This document shows positions 55,831 to 64,000 of a stretch of DNA of 64,000 nucleotides, one piece after another; positions within the stretch are counted from its first letter, which is position 1; each line of letters opens with the position of its first letter. The notes under the pieces were generated by a model, which saw only the letters and a list, made by a program, of their open reading frames with translations, ran no database searches and was not told where the DNA came from. The translations under genes were made by a program, and so were the position numbers. The DNA is from Chrysomallon squamiferum (taxonomy: Eukaryota > Mollusca > Gastropoda > Neomphalida > Peltospiridae). The DNA is taken from positions 18,108,150 to 18,172,149 of the forward strand of contig CM022665.1 of NCBI GenBank assembly GCA_012295275.1, in the 5' to 3' direction.

Positions 55831-55840
55831 TTTTTAAACC
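54960..55840. other. Intergenic AT-rich sequence
   Basis: No feature supported except an (AAT)n tract ending at 55830, which abuts the inverted-repeat element. Confidence 0.5.
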
Positions 55841-55844
55841 TGAC

Positions 55845-58109
55845 CATAAAATTGGTATTGTTAAAAAGGCAATATGACAAGGTCATATTGTTCAGTTTGA
55901 AGAATGTTGGGGTACACTGACCTTTGTTATGACTTTGAAATTGACCTCGTGGATCACATGACCTTGAGATGACCTTTCTTGAAATTTAATCTCCCACATG
56001 TTAACTAAAACATATAAAAGCTTCAGAGGTGTTATCTTTTTTGTTTTGCTACAATATAGATTTTAAAAATGCATACCTGCACAGATGATTGATACAATGC
56101 ATTACAATGTACATTTTCTACATGTATACACTTCTCTGAGACCAAAAACTCATCTTTGGAATCAAAACCCACCTGACACATCCGAAGGAATGCCTGTGGG
56201 ATATGAAAAGATTCCAAAGATGTTCTACACAATCAGGCCCAAAGGGTGAACAGTAAGTTGTGGCTTCAGGCATGTCAGGAACGCCTTTAAATCCCCTGGT
56301 GAAATCCCCACTGAGCACATGGCAATTATAAGTTTCTACTACTAATTCTTCTGCTATTCTGTCTATTCCCATTACCTTTTGTTCCTAACTATTTCTACTA
56401 ATACTACATCATTTGGTACTAGTATTTACTATTATAACTCCCACTAGGCTCCTGTTATTACCTATCCCTCCACTGGTATTACTTATACCAGTACTTCTAC
56501 AATTACTACTGTTACTAATGGTGCCATTACTAGTTTTATTATTAAAATGACTACTACTGTCTCTATCATCGCCACTACTGCTACTTTTATTATCAAAAAT
56601 ACTGTTACTACTTCTACTACTATCATCACCATTACATCAACAAATACTACAATAGCTATTGCTTTTTTTGCTACTTCTACTGACACTACTTCTTCTACTA
56701 GTAGCACTTTTAATTAATCAATTAATCCTACCACTTCTTCTAGTAATTATACTAACACTCCCTCTACATTACTGTTATATCTTCTACGGGTATTACAACA
56801 TTGAAATATTGTACATTTACTAGTAACTATGAGCACTATATTTAAAAGTAATACAGTAATTATGCCTGAGATAAAACTAGTCTGAAGATCAATTCAGTTC
56901 ACTGTGTTATTTCATGACACTGCTGGCTGTGCTGGACCATATAAAAATAAGAACAAATTTGTTAACCTGTGCCATCACTAAGAGCACTTTGGGTTGGAAG
57001 GTGAATGGAACTTTTTTGCAACAAGCCATGGCAAAAGTGCCTGTGATGGAATTGGGGGGGATGGTGAAGAGGTTGCTGACAAAGGCCAGTTTGCAACATC
57101 CCTACACAGACTCAATCCTGACCAGTGAGGCTATCATGGACTTCTGCATCAAGAGTATTCCAGGTATTCACTTTTTCAACATCACACCAGAAAACATAGC
57201 AAAGCATGAGTTGGAACTACAAGGGAGGTTTCAAGTGGCCAAAATGGTCAAGGGAACACAGCAATTTCACCAGTTAGTTCCAGTATCTAAGTCAAAGATG
57301 CGTGCCTACAAGTTGAGCCTGCAGAGTGACCCACCAGAACTAGTATCTGTCCAGGATTCTGAGGATGGTATGACACAGCTACCAGTGGAGCCAAGAAGCA
57401 AAACTGTGTTTGTTGTTTGTATGACAGTGAGGCATAGTTTGGTGTAGACTGTAGTTGAGGACATTTCAGAAGAGCATGGAGACTTCTTCATTCATTTCAT
57501 GTACCATCACGGACCTTCTAAGTTAGTTCACTGGCCAAATGAAGAACACACTTGTTGGACTAGTGAAGGGGACATCTTCTATGTCACTGATACCCCTTCT
57601 ATTGCATCTTCTCAACGTATGTACTATCTAAATAAAAGGGATGATGCTAGAATTGCAAGACTATGAGGGAAGTGGGTTACTGAATGATTCTGTGACTGCT
57701 GAACTGGTGAGAAGGCAGTGAGGGAAGTAGTTTGATATCATATGATCATAGCATGTAGTCCTATGATGTATTACTCAGTGATCAAGAGGGATGGTGATTC
57801 CTAGCATCAGGAATTGGTCATTCAGGTTTTATAGCTAATCAGATGTTAATGGCAGAAAAGGTGTTATTTTCATGGACATGCAATTTTTGAATGTGTATTG
57901 CTACTAAACAAAAAATATTACACTTCTGAAACTTTTATATGTTTTAGTTAACATGTGGGACATTAAATTTCAAGAAAGGTCATCTCAAGGTCATGTGATC
58001 CATGAGGTCAATTTCAAGATTATAACAAAGGTTAAAAGGTCAGGGTACCCCAACCTTCTTCAAACTGAACAATAATGTCATATTGCCTTTAAGCAATACC
58101 AATTTTATG
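55845..58109. mobile_element. 2.27-kb element with ~190-bp terminal inverted repeats
   Basis: Left repeat 55845-56032 and right repeat 57920-58109 are reverse complements along most of their length, for example aacatataaaagcttcag against ctgaaacttttatatgtt, and both carry gaaaggtcatctcaaggtca on one strand. The interior holds a triplet-rich tract (56400-56780) and a decayed ORF (56914-57664). The layout suggests a foldback-type or other DNA transposon. I could not find a target duplication or a recognised transposase. Confidence 0.75.
56914..57664 (+). pseudogene. Decayed ORF inside the inverted-repeat element
   Basis: Open from 56914 to 57447 (177 codons), then broken by stops and a frameshift, and continuing in another frame with VVEDISEEHGDFFIHFMYHH then HWPNEEHTCW, ending near 57664. 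The later part has a pattern like F-M-x-H-G-P ... W-P ... C-W, which I associate with C-terminal modules of invertebrate transposon-derived proteins. I cannot name the family. Confidence 0.5.
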
Positions 58110-59945
58110 AAGACTGGCCCAGTACTTCCTGAGACATGAGGGTTCTAAGTTGGTGGTCAGGCCTATTTTTGCCAAAAATGTCAAAATTCAGGGGGCCATA
58201 TCTCCCACGCTGCTGTTCTGATTGGCCTAAAATTTCGGATTGGTGCTGTGGGATCCCAATCAACAAGTATACCAAGTTTCATAACAGTTGGGTTTAACCC
58301 ATTGGGTGATTTAACATGGAATGACTCATTATTATTATTTCAAATCGCTTTCATAATTTCTGCAGGATTTATATCAACTAGAATCCAAGTAAAAAGTTTT
58401 CTCAGCTCTATCTTCACAATTTTATATTTCAAACTGTTGATCCCATCTTGATGAAGTCATCTAACAGTGAAAATCTAAATTTAGTTAAAACATAATAAAA
58501 GTTATATAAATATTGTTTTGTTTATAGCTGCTAATAAAAGTAATTTTATTGAAGAAAAAGAAAAATTATAAAATAACAATAACAATAATGATGATGATGA
58601 TGGAGCGAAAAAACAAAAACAAGAAAACATCTATATTTATAAATTCATATATTTATACAAAACTGAACATTACAGTTAAATAAAATTAATTAAGTATATT
58701 TAATTATTAAATAACAACTTAAAATATATTGAATATGATAGATAAAAATAAATAATTAGATAAAATAGTATCAAGAGTTAATTTAATTCTTGATGCTAAA
58801 ACTAAGGCTATAATTTTGTAATCTACATTAAGTAGACTAATTGGTCACCAGTTTTTCAAATATTTTATTACCTTTTTTTTTTTTTTTTTTAAATAATGAA
58901 CTAGCATCTCTTCATATTTCTTGATAATTCACGTTTGTCTTCAACATTTTTAACAACTTTAAAACACAAGGGTCCAATTTTCTTGCTGTAATGAAGATAA
59001 TATTCTTAATTCTACAGTTAATCCGTCTAAACCAGGTGATTTATTGCTAGCTATTCCTTTTCATGCATCATATAATCTTTTAAGATTTATATCCTTATCA
59101 TAGCTTTTTTTATCTTCTTCTGTAATATGATTTTGAATTAGATCTAATATATATATAATATAGTATTAGTATCCTTTTCATTTTGATCAATTTCGCATTT
59201 TTTATATACAAATTAAAATAGTTCCATCATTCAAAATTAATTCTTTAATAGTAACTTTATTTTGTTTATACTTTTCTAAATTCACAAAATAACTTGTATT
59301 TTTATCAACATTGTGCTCAATTTTCTTTTAAACAGGAATCCTAAACACTAGACCACATCGTAATCTGTCCGCAAGTTCCTGTTATGGCGTTTTGAAAACG
59401 GAAGTGTGGAAATAATATGTATGTGTAAAGAGATAGAGTTATCGTTACTGAGTGCATCTCGCTGATAACAACGTTATACAGTTCACCAGTTTTAAACATA
59501 AAGTCCAAATAAGGCCACGTAAACAAATGTATTTGTTTGTTATTCCCGTCCTTGATTAATGTTCTCCATGAATTGTGAATAATTTTATTACATTTTTTTT
59601 TTTTAATTTAACGCCAATGATAGTTTTAGAAAAATTTTATGTATAATTTGTCTCTAAAAGAGTAAAATAAAATAAAATAAATAAATAAATAAATAAATAA
59701 TAATAATAATATTAATAATAACAGTAATAAAAAAACATTTTTAAAAAACTGAGAGAGAAAAAAGAAAGAACGAAGAGACAAACTCGACGCATTTTTGTAT
59801 TATTAAAACTTTTGTATTAATTATTATTATCATTATTATTGTTATTCTTATTGTTTTTTTGTTATTATTATTATTGTTGTTGTTGTTTTTAATGTTGTTA
59901 ATGTTTTTAATGTTGTTGTTGATACTTTGAAATTAGATTAAGGAC
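58110..59945. other. Intergenic, partly repeat-derived
   Basis: 58110-58330 looks like a fragment of a dispersed repeat (aattcagggggccatatctc and following). The rest is AT-rich with simple repeats, including (AAAT)n at 59660-59700. No exon supported. Confidence 0.45.
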
Positions 59946-60182
59946 ATGACTACATTTCTCAGCAATACTGACAGTGCTCGCTCTGTCATGACTCACCAGG
60001 CAAGTGTAGCGCCGGACTCCTTTCCTCACGCGAGTCCATCTTCAGCTATTGAAGTCCTTCAAAACTGCATAAACCTGCAGCAGTTGACAACTACAACAAC
60101 TCTCCAGAAGAAGCTGTACGACACAAGACGTGATCTACAGAGAACAGTATCATTCATAGTCACTGCTGGCCTTGATGTGTAG
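59946..60182 (+). CDS. Unidentified 78-codon coding-like ORF
   Basis: Begins MTTFLSNTDSARSVMTHQ, then HASPSSAIEVLQNCINLQQL, TLQKKLYDTRRDLQRTVSF, and stops after AGLDV. Third codon positions are much richer in G/C than the flanks, which suggests real coding sequence. It could be a terminal exon (a weak acceptor gattaag lies just before the ATG) or a short intronless gene. I recognise no domain, signal peptide or membrane segment. Confidence 0.4.
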   Translation: MTTFLSNTDSARSVMTHQASVAPDSFPHASPSSAIEVLQNCINLQQLTTTTTLQKKLYDTRRDLQRTVSFIVTAGLDV

Positions 60183-61440
60183 TCAACAAGTGAACGAACG
60201 AAAAAAATAATTATTCATATGTTCTCCATTCTTTCAATATAACGAAATTAACAGATATATCCGACTAGAGATAAAAGGAATGAACCCAGCAATAACTAAA
60301 ATGTTTATAATTAAATATAATTATACAGCGCACGCACGAAAAGGTCTGTAGAAACGCCAACTGGTAAAACTCGGTCAGCCTGTCAGTGCGTGCTAAATCA
60401 TGACATTATCGATCTGTACCTAACATAGCAACCAATAAACAAACTGACAGCCATAGTCAAGAAGTGACAAAATAATCAACTTATTTATATGATTATACCC
60501 AGTTTGGGGTTACGCTAGCCTGGTTTGTATTAGATCTTACAGTCTGAAGTAAGTTTTTTTCTTTGTTTTGTTTTTATATACTATCTTATTTAATCAATTA
60601 GCCGACCAGTTAATCAGTTAACCGATCAGTTAATTTGAAAAAGTAAATATTGTATTCTATATATACTGCTTATCACAGACAACAGTGTTGTTAATCAGAC
60701 AGAGCGAAAATCAGCTAAGTGATTACATCATAATGAAACTGAGTGATTCTTTAGCATAAGACAATCTTTTATTTTTGTGTAACTATATCATAATAATCAG
60801 TTAGAACGCAGCCTAGAAAAGGTGCTAATTAATTACTGACTTAAAGCAACATGATTAAAGGTAGCTATAGAAGTTTTGTGTCTTTCGTTCTAGAAATAAT
60901 AAATTATAATAAAATCTGTAAAGCAGCGTAGTGTCACGGTGACAGTTTATTCCCGAATCTGGCAGTGAGATTATAACACATCGTAACTGGACACGCCAGT
61001 TGTTCCATTTCTGGCATGTATTGCTCACCCTTACTAATTGATATTCCGTCACCTTAATTGGTGGCCCATCACCTTAGCTGATGTTCCCGGTACCACTGAC
61101 GATTAATCGTACCATTGACGGTTGACTGTTGATCGATGATCAAAGCAATAACAAAGGCAATTAATTACGGTCAAACATTACAATCATCATGACTGTGTAG
61201 TATTTATATAGGTCTCCAAATCTTACGTTATAACATTAATTTCCTTGCAGCCACTACTCTGGATACCCTCTTCATACATCTCTTAATTGTTCTCGTTAAC
61301 CCCACATGTCTAAATTGGTAGTATTTCCTGTCTCCAAATTTTACTGAGATATAACATTAATTTCATGTCTCCAAACATTAATTTTCTTGCAATCTCTATT
61401 GCGGCTCACCTCTGCTCTTTTGTTTTCTCTGTAGTGAATT
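60183..61440. other. Intergenic
   Basis: No gene recognised. The block caaatcttacgttataacat at about 61217 is repeated in altered form at 61335 (tctccaaattttactgagat and following). Confidence 0.45.
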
Positions 61441-62229
61441 ATATAATATTCACTAAATCTTTATTTTTATATGCCCATTTAAAGCAGAATATATGCTACG
61501 TTTTATCTTAAGTACATTATTATTTTAGGGTATTATTTATTTAGCTATCTTGTATAATCATGTTTATTATTTATATTTTTACAATTCTTAAATGTTTACC
61601 TAATTAATGTCAGAAAATGGGGTAAATACACAACAACTAAATAGCAGAGCGTATGCAGACGTACATGGGCTATTTAGAAACTGTATTATATAATTTGGGG
61701 AAGTTCCGTTATTTAATAAACTTAGAAACACTGGGGTTTAACAAACTCAAAATGGGCATTAAAAGTTGCAAAGTATATTCAGAAAGGCTGTCTGCAGAGG
61801 TGTAGATTGAACACCCGAGCGATCGGTACATAAGTAGCGGCACGCGTTTTTAACGAGATCTCTTTGGTCAGTAACCTTCTTGAGAAATGTGTTCTGACGG
61901 TCGTCAGCACAAGACAAAGGAAAACGCAGACAATGATAATTATGTTTTAATGTTTTGTATATTTATATGTAACATCATACATATTGAATGATTGAAGATA
62001 GCTAAATCTATTACTGCTGAATTTTTATTGTGTTATTCTGTGGTACTTACGCTTAAAAACTAAGATAACGTATTTTAATAATTAAAAGATTATCTAGAAA
62101 GACTAAGTAACAAACTGGGCTGAATTAGTTTTGTATTATTTATCAACGCTATTTTCTTTTATAGTATATCGTCGAATCGTATGATTTAACTATATTATAT
62201 GTTACCCTTGAGGGTTAATTCATGTAAAC

Positions 62230-62264
<35 letters not shown>

Positions 62265-63331
62265 CAATTATCAATATTGAATTTTTGTTATATATATATA
62301 ACAATTATCCATATTGAATTTTTGTTATATATATATAACAATTATCAATATTGAATTTTTGTTATATATATATAACAATTATCCATATTGAATTCTTATT
62401 TGTGTTAGTGTTCTCTAGTGGATAGAGAATAGCCATTTAGTGATTTAAACTGTCTCAGATAATTAACACCTTGTCACGTGACGAGCCAACTTTTAGGTAT
62501 TAATACCACACAGACTAGTCACCGTGACAGTAACTGTTTTATATTTTACATACATTAACCATCAATAGTAACATATAATTTAATCGTATGATTTGAACGA
62601 TACAGTATAAAGACAAATAGCGTTGATAGATAATACTGTTTTAATTAAGCCCAGCTGGTTACGTTAACTTTCTAACGAAGCTTTTAGTTACTAAAATACG
62701 TTATTTTGTACTTAGTTTTCAAGCGTAAGTAAGTACCACAGAATAATACAATAAAATATCCAACAGAAATATACTTGGCTATATTCTATCAATCAACATG
62801 TATATTACATAAAAAAGAAAAACCCCATTTAAACCATTACTACCACTGCCTGAGTAATCCTTTGTCTTGAGTACACCTACCTCAGACAACGTTTCGCAAA
62901 ACGGCGCGCTGGTCAAAAGATCTCGTTTAAAACGCGCGCTGGATTTTCATAGGGCTCTCGCGGGCGTTCATGAAACACCTCTGCAGACAGCCTTTCTGAA
63001 TTTAGTTTGCAATTTTAAATGCTTATTTTGAGTTTGTTAATCCCAATGTTTCTTAGTTAATAAAATAACGGATCTTCTCCTAATTACATAATACAGCTTC
63101 TAAACAGCCGATTGACGTCTGCATACTATCTGCTATTTAGTTTTTGTGTAATTACCCACATTTTCCCCACAGTATTTAGCTAAACATTGAAGAACCGTAA
63201 AAATATTAACTTATAAACATGATTATACACTATAGCTTAATTAATATTACTGTAATATACTAAATATAAAATGCAGCAATCATTCTGCTTTAAATCGGCA
63301 TATAAAAATAAATGTTTTGTGAATATTATTT
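61441..63331. repeat. 1.9-kb long inverted repeat with ~790-bp arms
   Basis: Arms 61441-62233 and 62546-63331 are reverse complements over their length with moderate divergence. Shared blocks include cagaaaggctgtctgcagag (61779 against 62977-62996), gtattattctgtggtactta-type sequence and gttaattcatgtaaa-type inner ends. The 312-bp spacer holds 37-bp repeats. The centres of both arms contain GC-rich stretches (cggcacgcg and acggcgcgct). No coding capacity recognised. Confidence 0.85.
62231..62410. repeat. (TA)n plus four 37-bp repeats in the palindrome spacer
   Basis: A (TA)n run leads into four copies starting at 62263, 62300, 62337 and 62374 (aacaattatcaatattgaat). Copies 1 and 3 read atcaatattg, copies 2 and 4 atccatattg, so the real unit is a 74-bp dimer. 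Each unit has AACAA and TTGTT at opposite ends. Confidence 0.9.
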
Positions 63332-64000
63332 AAATATTTGTTAATTTCTAATTGTAGTCTCATCTGAAATGGATTTGATGAATTGTTTTGAGATGTTCAA
63401 GCAAACCTCCTCATTAGTATATTTCTACACTCTGTGATTTGTCTGACCAGACACAGAGCTTCTGATCAGTTTGTTGAAGATGTGTGCGGTTTTTAATCCA
63501 GTTGTAAATAAATAAGAAGTACTTGTAACTGAAAATAATGTCATTGCAGTTTTCTGTTCTCGTAAAATATTTGTAATGAAAAACCTTACACTGGAGTCTA
63601 TTGATGTAATGAAAATTTTTAGTCTGTTTATATAATTATTATTTCAAAAAGTCAAACGATGATTTCTGTGTGTAATATGTGTCTACTTTTAACATACAGA
63701 AAACTTTCAGTGAATTTATGATTGATAATGTTAACCCTACATGTCAGTCTGATATGATATCAGCCAAAGCTTTTATCATTTTCAAACATTGTTAAGCTGT
63801 GTAGATGTATTTTGAAGTCTGATAAATCACTTATCATTGTTTTGATAAAAATGCTATATATATTTCTGTTTTAAATGTATCTGTATCTTTACAGTCATAA
63901 AATTTTCGAAAGAGAATTATTCATACCCACTTTATTGGAGTGAATATATAAGAATAAGCATATTAAGCATTTCTCATTTTTATGTTTCAGAATTGTTTTT
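63332..64000. other. Right edge, no feature resolved
   Basis: AT-rich. The last bases (tttatgtttcag then aattgttttt) look like a splice acceptor with ten bases of a possible exon, but nothing more can be read inside the window. Confidence 0.3.

Noticed and set aside
56483-56707. Val/Ile-rich minus-strand frame that resembles membrane helices
   Set aside because: It reads through ACT/ATT triplet repeats inside the inverted-repeat element; the hydrophobicity is compositional.
59341-59526. 61-codon minus-strand frame starting MFTWPYLDFMF
   Set aside because: No splice sites that join it to another exon and no recognisable motif; composition is like the flanks.

Overview
The window is AT-rich eukaryotic DNA with short, intron-split coding exons. 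It fits an invertebrate animal nuclear genome. A lophotrochozoan, perhaps a gastropod mollusc, is my guess from the gene content and the pogo/Tigger-like elements, but the sequence alone does not prove it. I see no tRNA, rRNA or CRISPR array.

Region 1 (about 1-13.8 kb, + strand) holds the 3' part of a gene for a single-pass membrane protein. In order it has two thrombospondin type 1-like exons, three 21-nt microexons that each carry one N-glycosylation sequon, three Ig-like exons with two 33-nt linker exons, a transmembrane exon and a short cytoplasmic tail. Its 5' end, including any signal peptide, lies outside the window.

Region 2 (15.2-43.7 kb, - strand) is a complete 41-exon NUP205 gene (inner-ring nucleoporin). 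The exons sum to about 2006 codons, close to the roughly 2010 of vertebrate NUP205, once two apparent +1 homopolymer insertions are discounted. One of its introns looks U12-type. The gene converges on region 1.

Region 3 (44.1-50.4 kb, + strand) is a complete 8-exon RABL2 small GTPase gene, head-to-head with NUP205 across a 357-bp shared promoter interval. Its second intron has a U12-type donor and branch site but no AG acceptor.

Region 4 (50.4-64 kb) is gene-poor. It holds a near-perfect 80-nt hairpin, a Tigger transposase fragment, a possible terminal exon on the - strand, a 2.3-kb element with ~190-bp inverted repeats around a decayed ORF, an unidentified 78-codon coding-like ORF, and a 1.9-kb long inverted repeat with ~790-bp arms.

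A recurring theme is local tandem duplication of short segments that span exon-intron boundaries. I count at least ten cases in NUP205 and RABL2, leaving arrays of decayed exon edges and pseudo splice sites in the introns. Three pogo/Tigger-type TA-flanked elements sit in introns of the two genes.
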